A stretch of 64,000 nucleotides of DNA from assembly GCA_963753115.1 (NCBI GenBank), contig CAVWBB010000032.1:59122-123121 (forward strand). Direction: 5' to 3'. The stretch comes from Bog-473 sp963753115. GTDB taxonomy: Bacteria > Actinomycetota > Acidimicrobiia > Acidimicrobiales > RAAP-2. A program made the position numbers and the translations under genes. Of this stretch, positions 26,520-35,410 are shown piece after piece; the stretch's first letter is position 1, and every line of letters begins with the position of its first letter. The notes beneath the pieces were generated by a model. It searched no databases and had not been told where the DNA came from. It saw only the letters and a program-made list of their open reading frames with translations.

Positions 26520-27231
26520 TCAGGGCTCGTAGGGCGGGAAGACCCTGGCGAGCCGGTCGGCCAACCTGGCGCGTTCGGCGGGACCGAGGGGACCGGGCGC
26601 GACCAACGTCCGGACGAGGGCCCGGGGCCACGTCACCAACACGCCGTCGAGGAGGAAGGGTCGGGTGAAGAGCCGGCGCTCCACGCCGGTGAAGCACAGC
26701 GCGGCGCGGACGGGCGCTCCGACGCACGGGCGCCCCGACGCCGAGCGCCCCGATGCCGAGCGCTTCGGCCACCAACGCCTGCTGCCGGCGCGCCGCAGCC
26801 ACCAGGGCGCTCTTGTCGCGGCCCCCCACGACAAGGCGAGGGCGGGCGACGAACCACCCCGCGGACTCCCGACGCTCCAGCGTGCCCCGGTAGTGCTTGG
26901 TGTCGACCACCCAGATCCCCGCCGGCACCACCACGAGGTGGTCGAGGTTGGCGCGCCGGCGGGGGATGGCCCGGTCGTGCAGCACGACGCCGCGCCGGCC
27001 GACGGCATCGTCGAGCCAGCGTCCGACGCGCTCCTCGCCCTCGGCGCCGCGGCCCCAGGCCTCCGTGGACCGCTTCGGCCCGGCGAGGAGCCCCACCAGC
27101 GGGGCGAGCCGGCCGAAGACCGCCTGGAGACGCCCCTCGTCCTTGGCCCGCCGGCGCTCGTACTCCGCCCGGGCGGAACCGCCGGCGCGACCACGGCTGC
27201 CCGGGCCGCCGGCCCGGCTCTCGTCGTGCAT
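26520..27231 (-). pseudogene. NERD-domain protein gene broken by a 16-base duplication
   Basis: The ATG at 27231 opens a NERD (nuclease-related) domain protein: AWGRGAEGEERVGRWLDDA, then HDRAIPRRRANLDHLVV and GIWVVDTKHYRGTLERR, the last carrying the Asp and Lys of the PD-(D/E)xK-like core. After VGAPV the frame is lost. The matching C-terminal part (RAALCFTGVERRLFTRPFLLDGVLVTWPRALV, in pieces, to the stop at 26520) continues in another frame. The break coincides with a 16-base tandem duplication at 26709-26740; removing one copy restores one open frame. It is either a recent pseudogene or an assembly error. NERD proteins are thought to act on DNA, but roles are poorly known. Confidence 0.8.
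26709..26740. repeat. 16-base imperfect tandem duplication causing a frameshift
   Basis: On the minus strand the unit CGTCGGGGCGCCCGTG is followed directly by CGTCGGAGCGCCCGTC. A 15-base repeat of GCGCTCGGCATCGGG type lies just before it. The extra 16 bases shift the NERD reading frame by one. Confidence 0.85.
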
Positions 27232-27283
27232 GCGGGAGAACGGTGACCCATTCCTGGGAAAAGCACGTGCAACGCTGGGCCGG

Positions 27284-28795
27284 GTGACGACGCGGCCCAA
27301 ACTGGTGCTCCTCGTCGTGCTGGCCGCCGCCCTGGCGGCGGCGGGGTGCACGGACCAGGGGACGCCGTCCGCCGGTCCGCCGGCGCCACACCACTCCACG
27401 TCGGCGCGGCGCACGACCACGACGACGTCGACGACCCAACCGCCGGTGACCCCGATGGCCTGGTCCCCCTGCAACGGCGATCTGCAGTGCGGCACGCTCG
27501 TCGTCCCGCTGGACTACGCCCGTCCGGACGGCCCGACCATCCCGATCGCGGTGGCGCGCCATCCGGCGGAGGATCAAGCCGCCCGCATCGGGTCGCTCGT
27601 CATCGACCCCGGCGGGCCCGGCGTGTCGGGCATCGACGACATGACCAACGAGCTCGACTCGCTGACGCCGCAGCTGCTCGACGACTTCGACATCGTGCTG
27701 TTCGACCCCCGCGGGGTCGAGCGCAGCGACCCGGTCACCTGTGGGCCCGCCACCGGCAGCGCCCCCTCGGACCCGGCGCCGTCGACACCGAGCCAGCAGG
27801 CGGCGACGATCGCGGGGCTCAAGCAGTTCGCCGCCGCCTGCGAGAAGGCGAGCCCCACCCTGCTGCCGTATGTCGGCACCGTCGCCGCCGCTCGCGACAT
27901 GGACCGGTTGCGCCAGGCCCTCGGAGACGGCGGGCTGACCTACATGGGCCAGTCCTACGGCACGCTGCTCGGCCTCACCTACGCCTCGCTGTTCCCCACC
28001 CACATCCGCGCGATGGCGCTCGACAGCGTGATCGACCCCGCGCTCACCTTCGACCAGATGACCCAGGGCCAGGCGGTCGGCTTCGAGAACATGCTCGACG
28101 CGTTCTTCACCTGGTGCGCCCACAGCGCGAGCTGTCCCTGGCGCCCCGTCGGTGACCCCACGACCGCAATCCTGGGACTGCTCGCCGCGGCGGCGACGTC
28201 CCCGGCCCCGGCGGGCGGGGGCAACCTCGCGGGGGTGGGGCAGTTGTACGACGGATTGCTCGATGCGCTCTACGCCCAGTCGAAGTGGCCCCAGCTCGGC
28301 GCGGCGCTGGCGGCGGACGCGGCCGGCAACGGCGCACCGGTCGTGGCACTGTCCACGCACTACAACACGGGCGGCTCCACCAACGCCGACGACGCGGTCC
28401 AGGCCATCGACTGTCTGGACCACCCGGTGTCTCGGAACCTGGCGTCGTACGGCGCACTGGCATCGGCTCTCAAGGCCACGGCGCCGGTGTTCGGGCCGCT
28501 GCTCGCATGGGGCGAGGCGGGTTGCGCCGTCTGGCCCGCCCCGCCGACCCGGACGGTCGGGCCGGTGGCGGCTCCGGGAGCGCCGCCCATCCTCGTGGTG
28601 GGGACCACGAACGACCCGGCCACGCCCTACGCCTGGGCGGTCAGCGTGGCCAAGGAGCTCGACCGGGGCGTGCTGCTCACCCGTGACGGCGACGAGCATG
28701 TCGCCTACTTCTACAGCGCCTGCGTGCGTGCCGACGTGCAGACGTATCTCGTCAGCGGGCAGACACCGCCCCCGGGCGCGACCTGCAGTTCCTAG
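27284..28795 (+). CDS. Lipoprotein alpha/beta-hydrolase of the tripeptidyl aminopeptidase (TAP) type
   Basis: About 503 residues from a GTG at 27284, which gives a lipoprotein signal with lipobox AAAGC; an in-frame ATG at 27230 is also open. A Thr/Ser spacer leads to an alpha/beta-hydrolase domain with oxyanion segment DPGGPGVSG, DPRGVERSDPV, and nucleophile motif GQSYGT. The C-terminal TAP-like domain carries the acid TNDPATPYAWA and the His in GDEHVAYF. Paired Cys residues (CNGDLQC, CAHSASC) suit an exported protein. Members release short peptides from the N-terminus of proteins or act on small esters. It stands alone, divergent from the NERD gene. Confidence 0.9.
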   Translation: MTTRPKLVLLVVLAAALAAAGCTDQGTPSAGPPAPHHSTSARRTTTTTSTTQPPVTPMAWSPCNGDLQCGTLVVPLDYARPDGPTIPIAVARHPAEDQAARIGSLVIDPGGPGVSGIDDMTNELDSLTPQLLDDFDIVLFDPRGVERSDPVTCGPATGSAPSDPAPSTPSQQAATIAGLKQFAAACEKASPTLLPYVGTVAAARDMDRLRQALGDGGLTYMGQSYGTLLGLTYASLFPTHIRAMALDSVIDPALTFDQMTQGQAVGFENMLDAFFTWCAHSASCPWRPVGDPTTAILGLLAAAATSPAPAGGGNLAGVGQLYDGLLDALYAQSKWPQLGAALAADAAGNGAPVVALSTHYNTGGSTNADDAVQAIDCLDHPVSRNLASYGALASALKATAPVFGPLLAWGEAGCAVWPAPPTRTVGPVAAPGAPPILVVGTTNDPATPYAWAVSVAKELDRGVLLTRDGDEHVAYFYSACVRADVQTYLVSGQTPPPGATCSS

Positions 28796-28892
28796 CTAGG
28801 GTTCCGCCACCTCCAACCGGGGGTGCGGTCGAGTGTGCAGCGGCCCCACGCCGCGGCGACCGCCGGAGAAAGTCCGGAGAAAGTGAGGACCC

Positions 28893-29204
28893 ATGTGGGC
28901 GCAGCTCATCATCATGCGCATCAAGCCCGGCAAGGAAGGCGAGATCCATCGTCTCTACGAGATGCTGCAGGCGGCCGAGCAGCCCGGCTCGGGACTCGTC
29001 CGCTCGACAGGAGCCCGCGACGAGAAGGACCCCAGCCGGGTCTACAACTTCGTGATCTTCGAGAGCGAGGAGAAGGCACGGGCCCGTGAGCAGGACGCCC
29101 GTCGCCAGGAGGCCCTCGCCGACGTCCGGGCCGTCATGGCCGAGATCCTCGACGGCCCGCCGGAGTTCGTCGACCTCGGCGTGATCAGCGACTACGTGGC
29201 CTGA
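28893..29204 (+). CDS. Antibiotic-biosynthesis-monooxygenase-like small protein
   Basis: A 103-residue ferredoxin-fold protein: MWAQLIIMRIKPGKEGEI opens strand and helix, and VYNFVIFESEEKARARE follows in the expected place for ABM/dimeric alpha-beta barrel members. Such proteins act as small oxygenases, haem-degrading enzymes or sensors. Function cannot be narrowed. A GTGAGGA box precedes the ATG. It converges with the rhamnosidase gene, with three bases between stops. Confidence 0.7.
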   Translation: MWAQLIIMRIKPGKEGEIHRLYEMLQAAEQPGSGLVRSTGARDEKDPSRVYNFVIFESEEKARAREQDARRQEALADVRAVMAEILDGPPEFVDLGVISDYVA

Positions 29205-29207
29205 TCC

Positions 29208-31991
29208 TCAGGAACTCGTGAAGCGGTAGGTCCCGCTTCCCACGCCGACGACGACGGCCCCGTTGTCCGGCGTGACGCTGCTGACGCCCGGCGCGCCTTC
29301 GACCGCGCGGCCACTCTCGCGCACGCCGGACGGCGCGTGGGCAGGCAGCGACACCAGCGCCGTCGCATTGGCCGGCACCGTCACGGCCAGGGTCATGCCG
29401 GCACCCCGCCGCCGCCACGAGACCTGCAGCGGGCCGGCCACCGTGGGCACGGACCCCGCGGCGCGGTCCAGGCCGCCCGACGGCGGGCGGACAGCGGCGC
29501 GCACCGTGCCATCAGGACCGGGCGTCTGCAGCGTCACGCCGAGGAGGCTCTCCTGCATCGCGACCAGCGCCGAGGATCCCCACCCGTGCGACATGGAGTC
29601 CCCGATGAGGTCGCTCGGCTTCCAGACCTCCCAGGTGAAGGTCCCGCCGGTCTGGACGATGTGGGCCCAGCCCGGAATGGAGGTGTCGGTGAGCGTGTGG
29701 ACCATCGCCGCGGGCATGCCGGCGGCGGCGAGCCCGCGCAGGAGCTCGAGACCGTGGTTGGGCCCGACGTCGATGCCCAGGCTCGCCACGTACGCGCCCA
29801 CCGCCGCCACGTTGTTCGCCGGGACGACGCCGTAGGCGAGGGCCAGCGCGTTGGCCTCCTGGGACGCGTGGGTGCTCTGCGCGCCGTTGGCCTCCACCCC
29901 GTCGACATAGGTGCCGTCAGGGCGTCGCAGCACGGCGTTGATCGCCGCCGCCAACTGGGCCGCCATGGCGTGGTTGGCCTGCTCCCCGGTCTGGTCACCC
30001 ACGGCTGCGGCGAGCTGGCCCACCCGGTCGAAGGCGTTCACCGCGAGCACGTTGCTGGCGGTGTCCGCCGCCACCGAGAGGTCGTAGCCGTACACCGGGT
30101 CGCCGTTGCTGGTGTCGGCCAGCCCGTAGAGCAACCCGGTGCCGGACTGGCGGGCGTTCCACAGTGTGGCGGCCGCCCGCGCCACCGATGGGTACATCGT
30201 CGTCACCGTGGGGAGATCGCCCGTCGACACGTAGTAGCGCCACAGCCACTCCGCGTAGCGTGCCGTGGAGGTGGCGAAGCTGCGGGCGCCGTCGCCGTTG
30301 GGGTAGACCGCGTTGACCTGCCCGGCGGGCCAGTAGCGGACCTGACCACGCTGGACGTCGCGCAAGGCCTGCCAGGTCATGTTCTGGTCGCCGTAGGCGC
30401 GCATCACGCCCTCTGACTCGTTGCTTGCGTCCCAGAGGAACGGGCCCTTCTCCCGGGTGGGCGTGTCGACGAACTGCTCGTTGGAGCAGTACAGGCACGA
30501 GCGGGCACAGAGCTTCCAGACCGCGTTGAGCATGCGGTTGTCCGACGAGAACGTCGCGGTGGGCACGTCGGGCATGGCGGCGTGCCGGGTGAGGGCCACC
30601 ACATCGCCCGCGCCGAGCGGCTGTGCCGCGTTCTCAACCTGCAGGTAGCGGAACCCGAAGTAGGTGAACACCTCGAAGTCCTGGCGGCCCCCGCGCATGA
30701 CGTAGGTGGAGGTGAGATTGGTCCCCTGCGTCCCGTGCAGGGTCGAGACCTGGCCGTCGGGGTCGAGGAGGTAGCCCGCCCGGATGGTCACCGTTCTCCC
30801 CGGCTCACCGCGGGCAAAGGACACCCGTGGCCTGGCGGCGTAGACGGCGCCGAAGTCCGCCACGACCCCGCCGCCCGCCACCGTGTGCAGGCGGACCGGG
30901 TGGACCGGCGCCTCGTGGATGGCGGTGCGCTGCGCGTAGGTCCGGCTGAACGGTGCGGTGCCGGCCGGCCCGAGCACGGTCACCGCCGACCACGCACTGG
31001 CGTCGTAGCCGGGGCTCGACCACCCCTGCGGCTGGGCCCGCCCGTCCACCCACTCCACGAAGTCGCCGACGTCGCTGTTGCGCTGGGGCGACGGCAGCCA
31101 CTCGGCCGGGAGCTCGCGCCAGGTCCCGTCGGACCCGAAGACGGCATGCCGGCCGTCGCGGTACCAGACGGAGAGTTGGACGAGCAGGCCGGGGGAGGAG
31201 GCCGGCCGGCCCTGGCCGGGCCCGTACCAGCGGTGCAGCACGCCAAGGGCGCTGCGCCGCCCTCCGGTGATGGCGCCCGTCAGGTCCACGGTGCGCATGT
31301 ACTGCTCGTCCGGATAGGAGAAGCTCGGCCAGGCGTCGACCGGCGTCCCGTCCACGAACAGGCGGTAGGTGTGGGCGGCGGACACGAAGGCGGTGGCGCG
31401 GGCGACCGCGCCACCGGGCGGCGTGACCTCCGTGCGGAGGTACGTCACGCGATCGGGTTGCGCCGAGTCGCCGGCCGGGCGCAACCACTGGGCCTGCCAG
31501 TCCGCGTCGCGCAACGCGGTGGTGAAGCGGCCCGGCGTGGAGGCGGGCCCCCACCCGGCGGCACCGTGCGCCTGGACCGTCCACTCGTAGGCGGCATCGG
31601 CGACGAGTGCGGCTCCGCCGTAGGCCACGAAGGCCTGCCGACCCGAGGCGACGGATCCGCTGTCCCAGACGACACCGGTCCGTGTGGGGTCGGTGCGGCG
31701 CACCACGATGCGCGACGCGGTCTGGGCCACAGCCCGGCCCGGTCCTTGCAGTGTCCAGGCGAAGAAGCAGCCGTCGGGGTCGATTCCCACCGGGTCCGTC
31801 AGCCCATTGACCGTGAGCCCGCCGGCGCGGAGCGGGCCGTGGGCGCCGGTCAGCCCCCCCGCCACCTCGGCAGGCCGTTCGGCGGCGCCGGACGCATCGA
31901 CCGACCCGATGGGCAGCGCCGCGCCCGCGGCGGCGCCAGCGGCGACGCCGGCCGAAGAGGCGAGGAAGGTGCGGCGGCCGAAGCGGCTCAC
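29208..31991 (-). CDS. Exported alpha-L-rhamnosidase (GH78-like)
   Basis: A 927-residue protein starting at a GTG overlapping the NHL gene stop. The first residues are a Tat signal (SRFGRRTFLASSAGVAAG). Domains follow the GH78 order: an N-terminal beta-sandwich with LRTEV and YRLFVDGTPVDAWPS, a second sandwich (TVAGGGVVADFG), then the (alpha/alpha)6 barrel with FVDTPTREKGPFLWDASNES holding the general-acid region. Near the C-terminus come GGTFTWEVWKPSD and SHGWGSSALVAM. It should release terminal L-rhamnose from glycans outside the membrane. Substrate source is unknown; the NHL-repeat partner may help binding. Confidence 0.9.
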   Translation of the reverse strand: MSRFGRRTFLASSAGVAAGAAAGAALPIGSVDASGAAERPAEVAGGLTGAHGPLRAGGLTVNGLTDPVGIDPDGCFFAWTLQGPGRAVAQTASRIVVRRTDPTRTGVVWDSGSVASGRQAFVAYGGAALVADAAYEWTVQAHGAAGWGPASTPGRFTTALRDADWQAQWLRPAGDSAQPDRVTYLRTEVTPPGGAVARATAFVSAAHTYRLFVDGTPVDAWPSFSYPDEQYMRTVDLTGAITGGRRSALGVLHRWYGPGQGRPASSPGLLVQLSVWYRDGRHAVFGSDGTWRELPAEWLPSPQRNSDVGDFVEWVDGRAQPQGWSSPGYDASAWSAVTVLGPAGTAPFSRTYAQRTAIHEAPVHPVRLHTVAGGGVVADFGAVYAARPRVSFARGEPGRTVTIRAGYLLDPDGQVSTLHGTQGTNLTSTYVMRGGRQDFEVFTYFGFRYLQVENAAQPLGAGDVVALTRHAAMPDVPTATFSSDNRMLNAVWKLCARSCLYCSNEQFVDTPTREKGPFLWDASNESEGVMRAYGDQNMTWQALRDVQRGQVRYWPAGQVNAVYPNGDGARSFATSTARYAEWLWRYYVSTGDLPTVTTMYPSVARAAATLWNARQSGTGLLYGLADTSNGDPVYGYDLSVAADTASNVLAVNAFDRVGQLAAAVGDQTGEQANHAMAAQLAAAINAVLRRPDGTYVDGVEANGAQSTHASQEANALALAYGVVPANNVAAVGAYVASLGIDVGPNHGLELLRGLAAAGMPAAMVHTLTDTSIPGWAHIVQTGGTFTWEVWKPSDLIGDSMSHGWGSSALVAMQESLLGVTLQTPGPDGTVRAAVRPPSGGLDRAAGSVPTVAGPLQVSWRRRGAGMTLAVTVPANATALVSLPAHAPSGVRESGRAVEGAPGVSSVTPDNGAVVVGVGSGTYRFTSS

Positions 31992-33223
31992 GCGGACCCG
32001 GCTCCCGAGCTGATCACCCGCACCGCGTCGAGGCCCGAGTCGGCGTAGGACACCGCTCCGGCGGCGGAGACGGCCACACCCACCGGCGTCGCCATCGTCG
32101 TCAGGATCCAGCGGGTGCCGTCGTTGTCACCCTCGGGGGTCGCCACGGGGAGCGCACCGGCTGCGGTGGAGAGGTCCCCCGCATGCATGGTCCGGCCGAG
32201 CAAGGTACCGGTCGTTGAGGGGACGACTCGGATGGCATGCAGGAAGCCGTCCGTCACGAAGAGCGCGCCCGTCGGGCCGACGGCCAGGCCTCGGGGGTCG
32301 TTGAGCTCGGCCGTCGGACCGTTGGCCGGCAACCCGTCGGCAATGTATGGCCCATAGCCCCCCGAGCCGCCCACCACGACGCCGATGTCGCCCGCGCCGA
32401 CGGCGCTGCCGTAGAACGTCCCCCCGTGCACGGGCGCGAGCAAGACGGACTGATCGCCACTGTCGGCCACCAGCACGTCGCCTGACACGTCGACGGCGAC
32501 AGCGACCGGGTCCCACAGCTGGGCCGCCCGCAATGGTCCGCCCTGTCCCGCACTGCCGCAGATGCCCGTGCCCGCCACGGTGAAGAGGTGGCCGGCCGTC
32601 ACGCCCTGCCCGAAGAGCGTGCCGGCGGCCACCGGCAGCACGCGCAGCCTGCAGTTGGCGGTGTCGGCAATGAAGAGGTCCCCGGCCGCGTCCACCGCCA
32701 CCCCGGTGGGCTGGTCCAGCTCGCTGGCCGTGGCCGCGAGACCGTCGCCGTTGAAGCCGGCCGTTCCCGTGCCCGCCACGGTCACCGCGGTGCGCGTCCC
32801 GGCCCGCACCTCCTGCACGCGCTGCGCGGTGGCCTCCGCGACGAACATGTCCCCGTGCCCGTCGACGGTCACCGCCGTCGGGTGCCCGATGGATCCCCGG
32901 CCCGCGCAGCTGCTGCCGACGAGCGTCGCCGGGTGTCCGGCCCGGAGGTGGAGGCCGTCGAGCGCTCCGCTTCGCGACGGCACGACGAGGATGCGACAGT
33001 GACCGGTGTCGGCGACGACGAGATTCCCGGCCGCATCGAGCGCGATCCCACCCGGATCGTCGAGGACCCCTGGTCCGATGACGGTGCGCACCGACGGGGT
33101 CGCCGCCGCACCCGCCGCACCCGCCGCACCATCGGCCGCTCCGCCGCCACCGGCTTCGACCACCATGGCCAGCGAGATCAGCCCGGCGAGGGCCACGGTC
33201 AGTCGGCGCACAGCGCACATCAT
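31988..33223 (-). CDS. Exported NHL-repeat beta-propeller protein
   Basis: About 411 residues. ATGATG at 33223 is chosen since it directly precedes a signal peptide (VRRLTVALAGLISLAMVV); the frame is open for another 63 codons upstream with no good start signal. The rest is built from repeated NHL blades such as DDPGGIALDAAGNLVVADTG, HPTAVTVDGHGDMFVAEA, QPTGVAVDAAGDLFIADT and DPVAVAVDVSGDVLVADS. This makes a six- or seven-bladed propeller that usually binds glycans or proteins. A short GCCGCACCC-type repeat codes the Ala-rich linker after the signal. It overlaps the rhamnosidase start as GTGA, so the two are cotranslated and probably work on the same extracellular polymer. Confidence 0.85.
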   Translation of the reverse strand: MMCAVRRLTVALAGLISLAMVVEAGGGGAADGAAGAAGAAATPSVRTVIGPGVLDDPGGIALDAAGNLVVADTGHCRILVVPSRSGALDGLHLRAGHPATLVGSSCAGRGSIGHPTAVTVDGHGDMFVAEATAQRVQEVRAGTRTAVTVAGTGTAGFNGDGLAATASELDQPTGVAVDAAGDLFIADTANCRLRVLPVAAGTLFGQGVTAGHLFTVAGTGICGSAGQGGPLRAAQLWDPVAVAVDVSGDVLVADSGDQSVLLAPVHGGTFYGSAVGAGDIGVVVGGSGGYGPYIADGLPANGPTAELNDPRGLAVGPTGALFVTDGFLHAIRVVPSTTGTLLGRTMHAGDLSTAAGALPVATPEGDNDGTRWILTTMATPVGVAVSAAGAVSYADSGLDAVRVISSGAGSA

Positions 33224-33402
33224 GCCGGTTGCGGCGACGGCGAGCACCGACGAGCCACCGGCGAGCAGCCGGCGAGCACCGGCGCACGGCCCCGAGCGCC
33301 GGACAGTGACGGCAACGCGGCGTCCCGCTGCGCCGGCAGCCCATAGGGTCGGCGCAGCGAGCAGCACCACGTCACACGGACCGAGAAGAAGAGGAGATCG
33401 CT

Positions 33403-34158
33403 GTGCCCGCACCCGAAGAGGCCCTCAGCGCCCGGAACGTCACGTTCACCGGCTACGAAGGCGCCGAGATCAACGCCTACCAGGCCATTCCAGCCGGCGA
33501 CGGACCCTTTCCCGGCGTCCTCGTCATCCACCACCTGCCCGGCTGGGACTCGGGGACCAAGGAGATCACGCGGCGCTTCGCGGCCAGCGGCTACAACGCG
33601 ATCTGCCCGAACCTCTATGCCCGTCAGGGCCTCCATGTCGATCCTGACGATGCCGCGGCGGCCACGCGCGAAGCGGGCGGCATCCCCGACGACCAGTTCG
33701 TGGGCGATGCCGGAGCCGCGGTGCAGGCGCTGCGGGCGCTGCCCACATCCAACGGCAAAGTCGGCGTCATCGGCTACTGCTCGGGCGGCCGGCACTCATT
33801 TCTGACGGCGGTGAGCCTGCCCGTCGATGCTGCGGTCGACTGCTACGGGGCCTTCGTGACCGGGACGGTGCCCGATGGATTCCCCCTCAAGGTGACGCCG
33901 CTGGTCGACAGGACGCCCGACTTGCAGTGCCCGCTGCTCGGCCTCTTCGGCAACGACGACCAGTTCCCGAGCCCCGAGCAGGTGGACGAACTGGAGGCGG
34001 CCCTCGAGGCGGCCGGCAAGACCTACGAGTTCCATCGTTACGACGGCGCCGGCCACGCGTTCTTCTCGGTGGAGCGCCCGGCATTCCGGCCCGAGGCCGC
34101 GCTCGATGGCTGGCAGCGGATCTTCGACTGGTACGGCCGCTACCTGGCGGGAGGCTGA
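33403..34158 (+). CDS. Dienelactone hydrolase family protein
   Basis: A 251-residue alpha/beta hydrolase. The nucleophile is Cys in GVIGYCSGGRHS, which marks the dienelactone hydrolase branch. The acid is in LFGNDDQFPSPEQ and the His in DGAGHAFFS. A Glu that activates the Cys is seen near the start (GYEGAEINAY). It opens lactones such as dienelactone in aromatic breakdown. The GTG at 33403 follows an AAGAGGAG box. It heads a small run with the DUF6295-like and phosphotransferase genes, spaced by two bases and by a GTGA overlap. Confidence 0.9.
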   Translation: MPAPEEALSARNVTFTGYEGAEINAYQAIPAGDGPFPGVLVIHHLPGWDSGTKEITRRFAASGYNAICPNLYARQGLHVDPDDAAAATREAGGIPDDQFVGDAGAAVQALRALPTSNGKVGVIGYCSGGRHSFLTAVSLPVDAAVDCYGAFVTGTVPDGFPLKVTPLVDRTPDLQCPLLGLFGNDDQFPSPEQVDELEAALEAAGKTYEFHRYDGAGHAFFSVERPAFRPEAALDGWQRIFDWYGRYLAGG

Positions 34159-34160
34159 CC

Positions 34161-34421
34161 ATGTGCTCCTACCTCACCGTCGCCACCGAGATCGCCGGCA
34201 GCGCCAAGGGGCCGCAGGGTTGGTTCGGCGTCACCTCGGCCAGCGTCTACTTCGACCACCCCTTCCACGCGCCCTTCGACCACACCCTGAACATCGACTT
34301 CGCCGATCCGGCGCAGGGCCCGGGTGCGCGCGTCGCCGTCGAGCTGAGCGCGGCATCGGCGCGCCGCCTGGTCGAGAGCATCAACGAGGCGCTCGCCGCT
34401 GCGGGGGCCGCCGCGACGTGA
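34161..34421 (+). CDS. Small DUF6295-like protein of unknown function
   Basis: An 86-residue protein from the ATG at 34161, two bases after the hydrolase stop. The sequence begins MCSYLTVATEIAGSAKGPQG and has FDHPFHAPFDHTLNIDF and a last helix SAASARRLVESINEAL. I recall this as the pattern of DUF6295, though I cannot check. The two His residues in a short span could bind a metal. Tight coupling to the dienelactone hydrolase gene suggests a helper or binding role. Confidence 0.65.
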   Translation: MCSYLTVATEIAGSAKGPQGWFGVTSASVYFDHPFHAPFDHTLNIDFADPAQGPGARVAVELSAASARRLVESINEALAAAGAAAT

Positions 34422-35368
34422 CCCCTTCCATCGGCCCGGCGGCCGGCGTCCACCTGCCCTGGGCCGAGGTGCCCGGGACGGTGCAGGCGTGGGCGGCGGG
34501 AGTCGGTGGCGGTGCGCCGCGCGCGGCGCACGACAAGGCCGGAGGCTTCTCACCGGGCGCCACCGCGGTCCTCGACTGCCCCGGCGGGGCCATCTTCGTC
34601 AAGGCGGTCGGGACCGCGTTGAACGCCGACTCGCCCGAGCTGCACCGGCGCGAGGCGGTGGTGTCAGCGGCGCTGCCGCGGGTGCCGCAGGTGCCGCAGC
34701 TGCTCGATGTCTATGACGACGGCGACTGGGTGGCGCTGGCCTTCGTCGCCGTCGACGGTCGCCCCCCGGCACACCCCTGGGACGCCGACGAGTTGCACAA
34801 GGCGATCGGCGCGGTCGGCGCCCTTCACGAGACCCTCACGCCCAACCCCGTCGCGGGGATGCGGCCGGCGGCCGATCGTTTGGAGGGCCTCTTCGGCGGC
34901 TGGGCCGAGATGGCCGCCCTGACCCGGCCCCCGGCAGGCCTCGACGAGTGGGCGGCGAGCAACCTGGGCCGGCTGGCGGAGCTCGAGTCGGGGTGGCGGG
35001 ACGCGATAGCGGGATCGACGTTGCTCCATTGCGACGTGCGCTCCGACAATTTCCTGATGACGGGGAGCGGGGTCGTGCTGGTCGACTGGCCCCACGCATG
35101 CGTCGGTGCGCCGGTCTTCGACCTGGTCGCCTGGGCGCCCTCGGTCGAGCTGGAGGGCGGCCCCAGCCCGGAAGCGCTCCTCGAGCTCCACGGTCCTGCG
35201 TCGGCCGCTGATCGTGACGTTCTGGCCGCGCTCGTCGCCGCCTTCAGCGGGTTCCTGGTGGGCCACGCACTTCGGCCACCCCCGCCCGGGCTGCCCACCC
35301 TGCGCGGGTTCCAGGCTGCGCAGGGAGCGGTGGCCCTGGCCTGGCTCCGCCGTGTGACGTCGTGGTGA
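34418..35368 (+). CDS. Aminoglycoside phosphotransferase-like kinase
   Basis: A 316-residue protein from a GTG overlapping the preceding stop. It has the small-molecule kinase fold of the APH family: a nucleotide Lys in GAIFVKAVG, the catalytic loop LLHCDVRSDNFLM, and the metal Asp in VVLVDWPHACVGAPVFDLV. Members phosphorylate antibiotics, sugars or other alcohols; most chromosomal ones have no link to resistance. No substrate can be told. It is the third gene of the run starting at 33403. Confidence 0.85.
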   Translation: MTPSIGPAAGVHLPWAEVPGTVQAWAAGVGGGAPRAAHDKAGGFSPGATAVLDCPGGAIFVKAVGTALNADSPELHRREAVVSAALPRVPQVPQLLDVYDDGDWVALAFVAVDGRPPAHPWDADELHKAIGAVGALHETLTPNPVAGMRPAADRLEGLFGGWAEMAALTRPPAGLDEWAASNLGRLAELESGWRDAIAGSTLLHCDVRSDNFLMTGSGVVLVDWPHACVGAPVFDLVAWAPSVELEGGPSPEALLELHGPASAADRDVLAALVAAFSGFLVGHALRPPPPGLPTLRGFQAAQGAVALAWLRRVTSW

Positions 35369-35410
35369 CGGCTGGCGCACGCCGGCGGGCGCCCCGATAG
35401 GTTCGGCTGC

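Noticed and set aside
34418..35368. Phosphotransferase as an antibiotic-resistance gene
   Set aside because: It has only the general APH fold and sits with metabolic genes; nothing supports a drug substrate.
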